From positions 84,694,858 through 84,758,857 of the forward strand of contig CM067565.1 in the NCBI GenBank assembly GCA_034336665.1: DNA of 64,000 nucleotides, written 5' to 3'. The notes beneath the pieces were generated by a model that was given only the letters and a program-made list of their open reading frames with translations, did no database searches and was not told the DNA's origin. The stretch comes from Luscinia megarhynchos. Its lineage: Eukaryota > Chordata > Aves > Passeriformes > Turdidae. The stretch's first letter is position 1. Every line of letters starts with the position of its first letter. Below, piece by piece: positions 1 through 12,900 of the stretch. A program made the translations under genes and the position numbers.

Positions 1-1917
1 CTCTGACTGCAACCTCCTTTTATAACTTCATGCTGTGCAATGTTATCTATCACTTTCCCAACAAAAATAAATTGATCATATACTTTTACAGACATACAGT
101 CCTAATTTTTATGGCTCCCTGCCCAGTTAGCCCCCAATATGAACAAAAAAATAAAAACAAGAAATCTGTCACCATGCTTGAAGAATTACTGACTTCATCT
201 TCCTAACCACAGGAAACTTAGCACACTCAGAGCTGCCATCTCCTCCTTTATAAGAATGCCCTGCTCTTAGACCAACCCTGCATGACAACAGCAATTTGGT
301 CAATGTTTCTCCACAAACAATAACAGCTACAGCACAGGGTGAAAACAACTTCCAGGGGTGGTAGATTCTAGCCTATTTAAAAGTGAACACAATAGAGACA
401 ATTTGCTATGCTCAGCCTCTTGGCACAAGGCACCTAGAAGGTAATTGTTTATAGAAAAGGAGGGAAACGCAAAAAGAGGCGATCAGGAAAGCCAAGATCA
501 CAGCTGAAATAGTAGGAGAAGACTGCAAAGCAAAAGCAAGGGAGCAGCTACTGGCATGGCTCAAGCTCTGGATGTGTTTTTTCTTGGACTGCCTCCTCCT
601 GCAAGCTGAAGCTTGCACCTGATGGCAGAAAGATCTCCTGTCTGTCAGATGAAGGACCTGCCCATGGACTATGACGCGTAACTCTGCACAGACCCAAATC
701 CCACCTCCCAAGACAAACGTGTGCAGCCAGCCCAGCAACCACATGCACCTATTTCAGCATTCAGGTCCACCAGATTCACTTCCGACACAGAGAGCAAATA
801 CGATACTATGAATATTTATGTGGTCCATTCAGAAAGTGCCCCTTAATCAAAAGGGCATCTTGTAACAAACCTCCTTTATCTGCTAAACCCAGGCTGGTTG
901 TCACTTGAACGAAAAGAAACAATTAACTAACAGTCCGGAAAAAGCAAGCTGATTTGCTTGGAAATTAAAAAAACAAAAGACACTGAAATTCTTTATCTTC
1001 ACTTGTATCACTTCAGTATCAAGCCACATCTAGTCATACTCAAGAAAAAAAGGCAAAAAAAAAATGGTGGTAAGAACTATTGCCTGTGTTCCTTTCACTT
1101 AAGTGATTACTTTTGCCAGATTTGTGGTATTTTGCTTTTTATTAAGAAGTAGGAAGCAAAGTGTTAGCAGAGCTGATAAAAATGCTTGTCTCACACGGTT
1201 ACACAGAATCCTTTGGGTGATACACCTGAAGAGTTTTTATCTTCCTTTCACCCTGATGAGGAATTGCCGACAAAATAATTTTGTACTATTACAAATAATC
1301 TGTATTTCAGTCCATATCTTGCCTGAATAAAAACACAAGAATAATTTTCACAGTTTTAAGTTTTACAGCAACACCTGGGGAAAAAGTTCCCAGTTTTTCT
1401 ATGAAGTGTTTACACCGAATTTTTATTTGCAATATAAAAATAGGCATCCTTTGTAAGAAGAGCGAATTAAATTTTACCTTGTAACAATTCAGAAGATGTT
1501 AAACTGAGGTTTATTCTGCAAGTTTCCCCCAGCATTGGTTTGTGAATTATTTTCTTCTCTGACAGACTCCACTTACATGGAATATTCCCCATTGTGCTGG
1601 ACACTGTTATAAACACATTTGAAAACCAGAGCCAGGTCTTGGGCATTCAAGGCCAGGAGCTTAGAGGTCCACCTCCTATTTAATTTCAATCATGAATCAC
1701 TAGGAGTTCAATGCACAGCTTCTCCATCCAGCAGACCCAAGAACTCACACTTGAACTCAGATAAGGCTGTGGGGCAGAATCTCATTTGTGGGTGGAATCA
1801 GACACCTATGTGGCAATGCACAAATGTCAGCACGATCCCAAAGTTGTTCTGGGACACAGTCCACTGTATTCCACCCACAGGGCAGCGTGGTGAATATCCT
1901 ATGGCTTGGGCTGGGGA

Positions 1918-2062
1918 CCTGGGAGAGCCAGGTTCCATGCCCTGCTGTCTCACATGGCTGCTTGGCCAGTTCTGGGCAAGTCGATCCAGGCTGCTGTGCT
2001 TTAACTCTTCCAAACGCAGGGCAGATAACGGGAATGACCTTTGCAAAGCATTTGGAGAACTA
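1918..2062 (-). mobile_element. MIR/CORE-SINE-like fragment
   Basis: Read on the plus strand this resembles the reverse complement of MIR: CTGGGAGAGCCAGGTTCCAT, then CTCACATGGCTGCTTGG, TTCTGGGCAAGTC, TGCTGTGCTTTAACTCTTCC, GCAGATAACGGGAATGACCT and TTGCAAAGCATTTGGAGAAC. It explains why the overlapping 181-codon plus-strand frame is unlikely to be a gene. The exact family is unsure. Confidence 0.45.
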
Positions 2063-3090
2063 GCTCCTTCACCATCGCCTGCCCCATATCCTTTACATTT
2101 AATCTCTTCATACGGGTGCTCTCAACTGCAGAGTTATTTGTGGACAGGAAGGAAAGCAGGTTGAGTTCCTCTGTAACTGACATCACTTTCAAAACCTTTT
2201 CTCACCACCTGGGCCCGATTCGTCAGGATTTCATCAGATGTTCCCCCTGAATAAATTCAGCCAGCCCTGATCAAACAGGAATTAATTTGCAAGGGCAGAG
2301 CCAAGAACTATCACACTGCCACAACCACTGGAACAACCCTTGATTTACAGAAATGAAACAGGAGACCAGGACTAGGGTCTCTGATTGCTGTGCAGAGATC
2401 CTCCCAGAAAAGAAAATAATATTAACAGACTAAGCTGAATATTTAACATGCTGCCAGTACTTGGGTCCTATCCCCAAGGACTGCAGAATTGGGTACTTCA
2501 CTTACACTTCTAAACTGTTGTATTTTTCATAAAAGCATCTATGTGTAGTTTAGTTGCTTTTAGAGGAAAGGATACCAGGATTCTGGCTCATAAAGTAACA
2601 CTTGACCTCAACCTCCAAGTCACCTCAGTGTACAACTAATAACATAGCTTCCTTTTGGAAATGTATGTTTGAATCCTGATCCATGTATTTAAGACCGAGT
2701 TAAATACCTCCTAATTAACCTAGTGTCAAGGTAATAACAAGTGATAGCATAATCTTATTATAGATGTATAAATTATGCAACCAAATACAGTAAAGCAGAA
2801 CGCCATCAAGGATTAAGAAAATATTTCTACCCAACTCGACATATTTATGAAACCTTGCATATTACTGATACTTGGAGCCAACACTCTGAAACTGCATCAT
2901 GCTCCCACAATATTAGCAAATTAGAACCACACAAAATCTGGCTTTGCTATATAAACAATAGGAATAAAATAAGCTTTTCTTTTTCAAACTGCATTATGCA
3001 ATGTTCGTAAACAGAGCTCACTCTTTTAATGATTTTAATCTGGAGCAATATAATTAATGCCACCTTTATATGCACTACTACAGTAACACA

Positions 3091-3204
3091 CTTAAAGGTC
3101 TTCGTCTTTAAGCATGAATCCTGCTGAAATCAACAAGAAACCAATTACTTCTCTCCTTAAAACTTAGCATGTGCTTAAGGACCCTGCTGGATCCAGGTCT
3201 TTAT
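3091..3204. mobile_element. Old amniote interspersed repeat fragment
   Basis: The end reads ACTTAGCATGTGCTTAAGGA followed by CCCTGCTGGATCCAGGTC. This resembles a very common turtle/crocodile/bird interspersed sequence (CATGTGCTTAAGTGCTTTGC then TGGATCGGGGCC), which I recall but whose family name I cannot assign. The 5' part is poorly preserved. Confidence 0.4.
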
Positions 3205-6200
3205 GAGGAGGATGATCTATGAGATTCTCTCCTAACTGCTTAACTTTGCAGAGGACAAAGTATTAACATGAGTAACGCAAGAAGGGCCAGAGTTGCTGAT
3301 ATTTAGCACGCACTGACTGCACGTCTCAGCAGAGCTGAAGAAGCTGGAAATCAAACACCACTGAATTTCATGATAGAATACTGGTTGTGGGGCACATGTG
3401 GGCATGTTTCAGCCTAGGTTCTGGCTAAAACAACCCACCATATATTTATGATAGTTCAGTGGCAGTGCTTTTTACGAGATGAGGTTGTTCTGTAAGATAC
3501 GAAGGAGCAGGTTTATATGCCAGCCTGAAAAAATATAGGGAAACACATGGTTAAAAGGTGGAAGAAGTGACAGAAAGGAAGACAAACAAAAGTTCCTTCA
3601 TTTCTGAAAACACCCCTAACAATCACAATCTCAAAAACAACCTCCAAAAAAACCCCAAACCCAAACAAACCCACAGTATCTAGAACAAACCTGTGTTTTG
3701 GTAAGTAGACAGAAACCTGCTGGATTCATCAAAGAAAATTCCAGAGAAAGAAATGGCTATTTTGCTACCATCAGGAATCATATTTGTCTGGCTTGCAAAG
3801 CAAAACCTCAGTGTTAACTGTAGCCGATGTCAGCACCAGCCGAACACAGTTAGTGCAGGAACAGCAGCAGGAAGACACAGGAGCATGACCTTTAAAGCAG
3901 AGCTAGGGACCAGTGTACAGACTCAGGTCTGTACTTCAACAGTTGTGCTGAAGATCAGCTACTGCAGCTTCACTCAGTCCTTCACTGCCATGACTGAGCT
4001 AACCCAGCAAAACCTGTGTTACCATTTGGCTCAACTCAGTGCACTGACTTGGAAAAATAAGGCAGACAAAACCATATTCATGGATTGCATTTTCACCACA
4101 AAGAATGTTTTGAAGATGAATTTTGAAGATAAAGATAAATTTCCTTATGAAGTTCTTACTTAAGAGTTGCTTTTCACTTTGTACAAGGCTAATTGCAGAG
4201 TTAGTACTTGTAGCCCCTAATCCCTGTCAGGTTTGAGATCATGCAGATTGGCTTTGGCAATGGTGGCACTTTGTGTCATGTTGTTGCCTCCCCACCAGTA
4301 AAGATTTCTCACAGATCTCAGGCCAGACAGCTGAACTGATACTGTAATAGCTCTCCTTAACCGTTACTCTGAGATAAAAACTCAGAATAAAAATTGTGAA
4401 CAGCTATGTTTGTTTCCAGCCATTTTCTTCCTAATAATTCCCCAACTACACACATCAACCCAAGGACATTGCTGACTTACAGAACACAGTTCCACAGCTT
4501 GCATCTTTGACTACTATTCCAGTGTCAAGTTTTCCCAGCAAAAAGCTGTGAACATTTTGGTTGAACACAAACATAATTCAGGATTTTGCAGGCTTTATAT
4601 TAAATGTGAAACTTTATTCTTTAGCTTTGCTGTAAATTTGAACTTCACTATTGCACGTATGACTCCAGACTTTTACATTCTTACACTGTACAAGTAAGCT
4701 GAGTCACTGCTCACAAGAAACAATCAGCAGTCTCAACCTGTCAAAGACACCTAACAAATTTCAATTAGAACTGCCAACAAAAAATAAAAGCTTTGAGAGA
4801 AAGGTGAGAAATATATATATGCATGGTAAAGAAAAAAAAAACAAACCAAAACAAATCAAAGGTAAAAAGAGAATCTATGGCAGATTGAACCTAAAATCAG
4901 ATTAATGGATTATTTTTCTGCAATATACTACACCCCAATGTGACAGGTCTTCCAGATGTGCTGAGAGAGATGACACAGTATTATACATCTAAAGCACTGC
5001 ATATGTGATTAGAGAAAATCCTTTGAGAAAACATGCATAGTAATTACATTTTAAACATTCAAAAATATTTGGCCTTCTTTCAATAACAGTCTGAGAAAAA
5101 CACCTTAGTGCAAAACTGCAAATGCAATTTAAAGGCTGGCTGGAATTAACCAGGTCTGACTGCTGAAAAATAGGTTTCATTTTACAGCACAGTGCAGGTG
5201 ACAGGATTACTGGTTTTTGGTTTACTTCTGTGTTCTTCACCCACCCACAGAAGGCGGGTTTTTTTTGAGACACAGTCCAGCACTTAGCAACCACTGACCT
5301 TTACAAATTTTTACACAACAGTGCTTTTAAAACTGAACTCTGTTCCAAAATTTAGAGCTAACAGCTGTAAGGAAGAAGGTAAAAAGAACTAAACCTTCAG
5401 GGTCTGACAGTGAACTGAAGGTAATCAGCTCTGTTCAACTGAAATGAATGGATTTTTATCTTTTTAAACTAGTTGAGGATCTGGCACTCAAGCTTCAAGT
5501 CAGAAAAGCTCAGGCAGCTTTAACTCCCTAGAAAAGAAAATGTATCAGATAAACACAGAAATGAAGTGCAGGGTTAGTGCAGTTTGATCAGCTCACGCCC
5601 TTCAATGAATGATTCATTTGAGGAATTCTAGCCTTCCATACATCCACAAGGATTCTGCAAGTGAAAAGAAGAAAGGAACAGAAGTGATGATGCACAGCAA
5701 GCAGGCTATGCTATGCAAAAAGGCTGCTTCCAGCCTTTCACAGGGAAAAGTCTCATGCTTTCCTTTCTCCTGTGTGGAGAGAAAGCCCATGCAGAAATGC
5801 CAGGCTTGCATGGGCTGCCAGCACTGACCATGGAGCAGCCCAGCAGCCTGAGGCCAAACTCTGCACCTCAGCCAAGGAGGGGGACAGAAAGAGGCTGGAC
5901 TGAACTCACTGACATCTGAACACAATGAAATCTCCATGTTTATACAGTGCTACGTATCCTGTTAACTCAGTGCAGAGCTCTGCAGAGGAAGAGATCGGAG
6001 CACACTCGGATAAACCAGAAGAGAATATTTATAATCTGTGCCTTCTGAGAAGTTAGCAGCATGTAACAGTTTTTTCTTGAAGTAAATCTGAAGGGGAAGA
6101 ACAGATATCAACCTAAAAGCATTAAGAATATTTTAACTGCTCTGTTTACCATTTACCACTAGGCATAAAAACCACTTTGCATTTATGTACACCTTTGTCT

Positions 6201-6962
6201 TCCTCTTAAAAGGCCACCATGCAAATCAGCTGCAATTAAGAGCTCCCAATCTAATTTCTGTTTCTTTGCTTTTCTAAGCCAATACATCTAAAACACAGAT
6301 ATAGTGCTCTTCTCCATTCACACCACACTGAGGGCATTGTATTTTCACTAACATGTCCACACCCTTCCTTGAGTACCTCACTGAAAGGATATCCAACAGC
6401 CACTGTGCAGAACTCAGTACTCCAAGGCAACTGAAAGTGCTCGGGCTCTCTGCTGACCTGATTGAAAGTTTTCCCTCCAGAAAGCTTAACAGAACTTGTC
6501 ATTATGCATGTGATATATCCCACCATAATTAATTCCCTCAGGGAATGACAACCAGAGGAAGCATGGTTCAAATACATAGCACGCACCAGAAATCTGACAT
6601 TTTGAAACAGACTACTGACACCAAGATGCATCCATGGAAGAGCTGATATTTTTGTTTTCCTCGACTGTAGATATATAGCATAAACTAAATCTTGTCATAA
6701 AAAGACTAGCTTAAAAACTGTTAAACCATACAGATAAAAATCAGTGTTCTTTGCTCTTGAACAGATTTGATTTAATTCCTCAGAAATCCAGAAGGTGTTT
6801 AAAATTACCACGTGCCGTTTAATATATAATGAAGTAACATCTTACTTCAGCCTTAGTCAAAAGGCTTCAGAGCTGTAATCCTTTTTCAAATAATTACCCT
6901 GATGAGGCTTCAGCACAAGATGACTCCAAGAAGAAGTAAAATGGCAGGACTGGTTATGAAAG

Positions 6963-6997
6963 CCTCAGTATATACTCAGTATAACCTCAGTATATAC
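6963..6997. repeat. Short direct repeat
   Basis: CCTCAGTATATAC occurs at 6963-6975 and again at 6985-6997, with a partial TCAGTATA copy between. Confidence 0.9.
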
Positions 6998-9900
6998 ACA
7001 TACCGAGCTGAATGGCAATGAGAGCACTTTGTGAGAGTTTGTCAAGTCACAGGCCCAAATTGGGCTAAAATTAGAACTGAGAGGGAAAAGCAAGAGCATG
7101 TCAAAGTATCAGGTCCATTTGCCATATAAAGGGGTCTTTGAAGACAAAAATGTAGGAAGGGTGGGTAGGTATGCCAACTGAATGAGGCAGCTGTAGCAGT
7201 GAATTATTGCTTTCACACACACAACCTGTGGTTTTGACTCAGCCATGAGCTGTGCTGTGTGGTTACCCAGGAAAGTGAAGCCACATGTGGAAAGGGAAAA
7301 TCAGTGGCTGGCATAGAGCTAGGACAGCTCACTGCTACCCTGTACCTACAAGTATCTCACTTGTGCAACTCCAGGACACGGCAACTGCATCCTTCCTCAG
7401 GATAACTGCAGTGTTTCCTACCCACACATCAAGGATATCCTGCATCATCTTGCATGAATGATTCTTTCCAACAGAAATGGCAACATCAAACCCACCCCCC
7501 TGACAAAAGAGTACTGCAAATTACATCCTTAAGGTCAATTCCTGTACAGAGTACTCAGAACAACACTCAGTAAAATTCTTGGACGTCTTTTTCCTGGAGG
7601 CCCTAGAGACATTAGTAAAAGTACAGACACATGAGTTGCAGTGCACTTTTAGCATAAATAAGACAGAAAAGGAATTAATTTGGAGAACCATCAGCTCTAC
7701 TGGAAGCTGACAGATTCCTAATGCATCAGATTTGTGACTGCTTATGGCATGACTGATTTTTTTTTTCCCTGTGTTTTTCTACCATTTTGTTCCTTATTCA
7801 TAATGAGGTTCTACAGTAGCAACATTTGGCAGATTTGATAGAGATAGTGGCTTTGTCATTAAATTTTCCCCAATCTCTTTTTCCTCCTGTTCTAGGCCAA
7901 GATCACAGCTCTATCTGTCAGGTCTCTTCAGGTACAAGTTTATTTTTCATGTAATACCTGCCATTCAGTCAGTGTCTATGCAGGGTTTTTCATGTGATTC
8001 CAGCTACCCAAATAGTTTCATTTCTCCACTGAAAACTAAGTAATAATGTGATGTGCTTGACTGACCCAAATCTGCTGAAGTCTGCTTCAGTAATCCCTGC
8101 AGATCTATGTACTTCAGACTGCCATCTCAGTTTGCTGTTTCCAATGGATACAAATTCTGGTATTTATGTTCAGGACTACAACCAATGGACAACTGAAGCC
8201 TCAAGTACAAAAATACCACTTTTACAAAGTGGTAATCACAACCACTGCATCACAACCACCACAGAGCATACAATGCCCAAGTCCACTATTTAAGTTGTAA
8301 AACATATCACCTACTTGGTTTGCTCCATGACACAGTTCTATAGTAGCTATCCCAGCAAAGACCACCTTGGGAAATGGATTAAACCACTGAAACATTTTGC
8401 CTCCACGTAAGCTGTGTGTTCCTCTCATTAAAGCAGCTACTTGCACTGACAGGGCAGCCTGATGTGACTTGGTACAGCTCCATCCCAATTAAAGACACCA
8501 CGTTCCACTGTGGGCAGCATCTGCAGCAGCACACAGAGGCTCTGCTCACATACACCAGCCCTCCCTGGATAAACAACACAACTGTGTGACTCCCTGTATG
8601 AGTGTGAAAAACCAGCCAGGGCACTGGACTCAGCTCTTCCTCTCCTCCCCCATGGGCAGGGTGTCAGGACACATCCACTTGGTAAATTTTTCTTTTGCTG
8701 CCATAAATAAAAGTTAAACTTACCTTGTCAAATGAGTCATTCCATGGTTTATTATTGCTACTCAGGAAGCAGGCCTAAATTACAAGAGTGGAAGAAACAT
8801 TGACTGCTCTAAATTGTGCCTCTGCTTGGATCCTCAGACAATTTTTCTTAAGTTTAACAGCACAGACCAGTCCCCAAGGCACCTATGAATACATTTTTTA
8901 TGAGCGTGGTGGACTGGCAGAAGGAGAAAGCTTTCAGCCCTTGTACCCATAGAATGGAGCTACACCAACTACTGTATTGCTATCTGTTTTCAGCACTACC
9001 ACCATTCTGCCTGGAACTGTGATCTACAGCTTTGGGAAGTTTGTTCTAGAAAAACCCAAGGGATGAGCATGTCCAGTCCACAAACATTAGTTTGTTGACC
9101 ACTGATCACAAGAACACTTAATGCAAAGATACCATGCACAAACTGATGTATTCTTACAGCTGCTATACCACAACATGAAGTTAAATGCTCTTGGGAAAAC
9201 AAAACAGTAGAATGAAGCCTGAAACTTACTGCCTGCATTACCTCATCCTGTAATTAATTTATTAGAACAGAGAGAAAAGCAAAATTTGAGTTCTTCATTA
9301 ATAACCCTAACCAGAATTGTGCAGCAGAGACAGAAAAGCCAGCCAGTTCTACTTATTTTAGAATGTTCTATTACAGGATTTAGTGCTGTAGCTGATTTAA
9401 GGGAAGCAAAAAAAAAATCTTTACCATTTTCAAATGAAAGAGGTAGATTCATTTATATATGGCCAGCTTTCCTTAACACTTTGAACTAAATTGATATTAT
9501 TTGGAGCTTTTAAGATTACATTTGTCCCCTTAAGATTCAAACATTTTAACACCCATCCCATCCCTTGTTAGAACATTATTTTATTTAAATGAAATGTAAA
9601 ACCCAAGTCTTAATTTACTGAAGATATTAAGGAGCCTAAGTCACATTTCTCACACAGGTGCTAGCTTATATGATATGGTAAAACTCCAGCTCTGTTCTCT
9701 ATATTCTGTTTCTCTACAACCATCCTGTCAACTTCAATTTGCAGATTATTCTTCCTAACTTCACAGGCTAATCAGATACACACTATTGGTCCCTGTTGCA
9801 CAGCTCTTCTACTCTTCCCCAATCACAGCTGCATTTCACCAGTGTACAAACATTACAAAATGTTTGATGCATCTCAGAGCTCCTGGGAAATTCAGAAAGA

Positions 9901-12900
9901 GTATCATTCCAAGGAGACTGGAGCTGAAATGGTTTACTACAGTTATACACCATCCAGAAACCATGCTTTTGCAAAACAACAGCTTTTTGCTCCCTGTCTG
10001 CTGTTGGAAAAACAACCTCTCACTATGACGAAAAGGTGAATTACCCAACATTCTGAGTTACAGGAACAGCCCCCAAAAACTGCATAAAAGCTTCAGATAG
10101 ATTTTTCTACCTTTCCTCAACTCCAAAGAACAGCTTTTTGGCTTTTTTTCTTTTCCCTTCTACTTTCCTCACCTCCATTTCCTTGCCTGGTGCTCCAAAT
10201 ACTCTGCCACCAAATGGCTGGAGAATAAATAGGAGCAAGTAGCTGTTGCTGGAAAGAGGAAACACAGTGCAGTAATACATTTAGTTTTATTGGAGGCTCA
10301 TAATGTAAATTGGTGTTTCATGAGCCATTTGAACAGAAAGTTACCAAACTTTAGAAAAGACAATTCACAGACAATAGAGAAGAAGGTTAGGGATCATGTA
10401 AAAATAAAAAAACAAAACAATCCTCCTTTAATTTATGAAGCCAGGATAAGGAAACTCACAGGCAGACTGTCCAAGCAATCACAGCTTTGGGGCCATTCCT
10501 GTGCTTTCAGCTTGCTTCAGCAAATGCCATGCTTTCTTTAAAAATGTCTTTCTGCTCCTCATAAAACACCCGTTTGGCAACAGAAAAGCTTTCCATTGAA
10601 GCTTTACAAGACCTTTTTATTAAGAGAATAATAATTCTTTCTGCTGTTATTTAACCAGACTGCCACTTTCAGGCTAGAATTTCTGTGAAAACTTAAGAAG
10701 ATTCCCCAGTTTCCAAGAGAGGTGCATTCCTGCAGGCCTTGTTGAGACCCAGCCTTTTACCTTACCTCCAACATGTGCAGGTTTTGTTAAGATGTGCTGA
10801 TTACCACTTGCAGCATCTCTCCTTTCCTTCCTTACTCATTCTGCTATGATTTGTTACACATGCAAATGAGCAGACAAAACACAGAAACAAACAGTATGCA
10901 TTTATGTAGTCCTCATTTAAATGCCACAAACTGTCCTTTCCCAGGTGGTGTGCAACTTCCTATAGATCTGCATCCTCTGCACCTGTCCCCCAGTGCAATC
11001 TGTCTCTGTTTGCCCCAGCCATCCCTTCTCCCAGAGCCACCAGCCCCTGGCAGTGCTGCTGCCATGTCCCCATGTGCTGTCCCACTGGTGGCTGCTAGCC
11101 CTGGCACCACATGGCTCAGCTCTGCCTGTCCCCTCCAGCCCTGACTCAGCAGGCTGCTTTTAGAAAACTTGCAGAAACTTATCTTCAGGACTTCTAACAC
11201 ACTGTCAAAACCTGTTTTAAATCAGCCAGTATTTCCAAAAGTGTTCAAGGTATAAAAAGCCCAACTGCATAATCCCCATTTCTTTGGGAAAACAAGTTAA
11301 AAAAGCAAGAATATAATTAGAACATTTCCATTTGAAGGCAAAAGGAACAAGTCCCTCCATAGGTTTTAGGAAAAAGAGGGAAAAAAAATAAAACCTACAC
11401 CAAGAGCAAACAAATGAAAATTTCTAAATATGTTTGAAAATACAGTAGTCGCTATTAAAATAGTATTGCACACAAAACTGATAAATAAGCATATTTCATG
11501 GGCTGGATCAGAAACTGATGTCCTGCTCATTAGAAATGCTCCTTCACTAGCTAGAAACTTTGTTTTGTTACTATAGTTACTGTCACTACAAGTGGCCCTG
11601 ACTAAGGCACGAAGTATTTTTGTTATATAAAACCTCGACACAACTGCAGCCTTAAACTTCAGAAAGTACCAGCTCCGTGTTCAGTCCCCTTTGCAAATTC
11701 TATTCCAAGCCCAAACTCAAAATGCTTTTGTGCCAAATAGGGCACACTCTTGAGCAGCAGTTTAACAGCACTATTTAAAGTGCTGAAAACATAATCAACA
11801 TTGCTCACAGTACACACTACAACTGTGAGGGAATTTAGATGGACTGTGCACTGTGTAAGGGAGCAGTGACTTTCTCCCTGGAAAATTAACACTCTTAGCA
11901 GTGGCTTTGAACTACAAGAGAAACTGGCAATCAACCTTAATAAAATTTGCTGACTGACCATTGAACTTGAAGGGAAAAAATGCCTGGAACCAGGAAGCAC
12001 ACCATGTAGGAAACACATCCTGCAGCACTGCAAATTTTTTATTTAATTGTATTTTCATCAGCTTAGTTTGATGAGATTTAACATACATAAGAGAAAAAGA
12101 AATATGCTCTCTTTCTTGGCCTTTAATATATTCTGGTTTCATACAATTTTCTTCTTGTTCTTGTGGAGGATATTTTCAGCTAGACAAACTGCTATTATGG
12201 ATAATCTTGGAAAAGCAGCTTATGAGATCCCCAGTGAAAACAGGGAGATGACAGAATCTCACTTTTTAAGGTAGTCATCTGATGCTGATACTCCAGCACA
12301 ATGTGCCAGTCTGCTTCAGGCCATCTGCACCATTCTCAGCTATGCTTTTCCCCTACTTGGATAGGGTAAAACAGCGTGGCTTTCCTTCTCTTCAGCTTGA
12401 AATCCAGACACTAAGCATTTTCTGAAAAGGCCAACAGCCCACACAGAACCTGCTTGCCAGTGACTGTAAGCACCAAACAAGTGCCAAGGTCAGAAAATAC
12501 ATCCGCTTGTACACTTGCTTGCCTGCAGTAAGCACTGCTCAAGGTTTGGGTCAAGCCAATGATCAGGGATATTTCTACTACAGCACTATTTAGTTAACTT
12601 CTGAAATGGCAGATGCAGCCATTTATGCTACTTTGCTTAAGCTTTAAGCAATTTGAATGCTACACAAGACTGGAAGAGAGTATCTTCTCTTTCCCTTCCG
12701 CCCTCAGAGCTGACACCCTGTACTATTCTTAGCGTGGTGTTAATTTCAGAGTTCACACATCAGAGGAGGCATTTTGAATTTATTCATTCATTTGTGAGAA
12801 CCTCCATAGGGCTTTGTCCTTAATGACTGAGCAACACTTTTGTTTTTTTACGGCTGTGACATTATTTGCAACCAGTCTTACAGCTTATTACAGCCTCATA

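Noticed and set aside
1619..2164. 181-codon open frame on the plus strand
   Set aside because: It overlaps a MIR-like fragment, needs a non-ATG start for its full length, and the peptide has no recognisable pattern.
3753..4163. 136-codon plus-strand frame with an ATG in good context
   Set aside because: The peptide is of mixed low-information composition, with no signal peptide, domain or neighbour that would support a gene.
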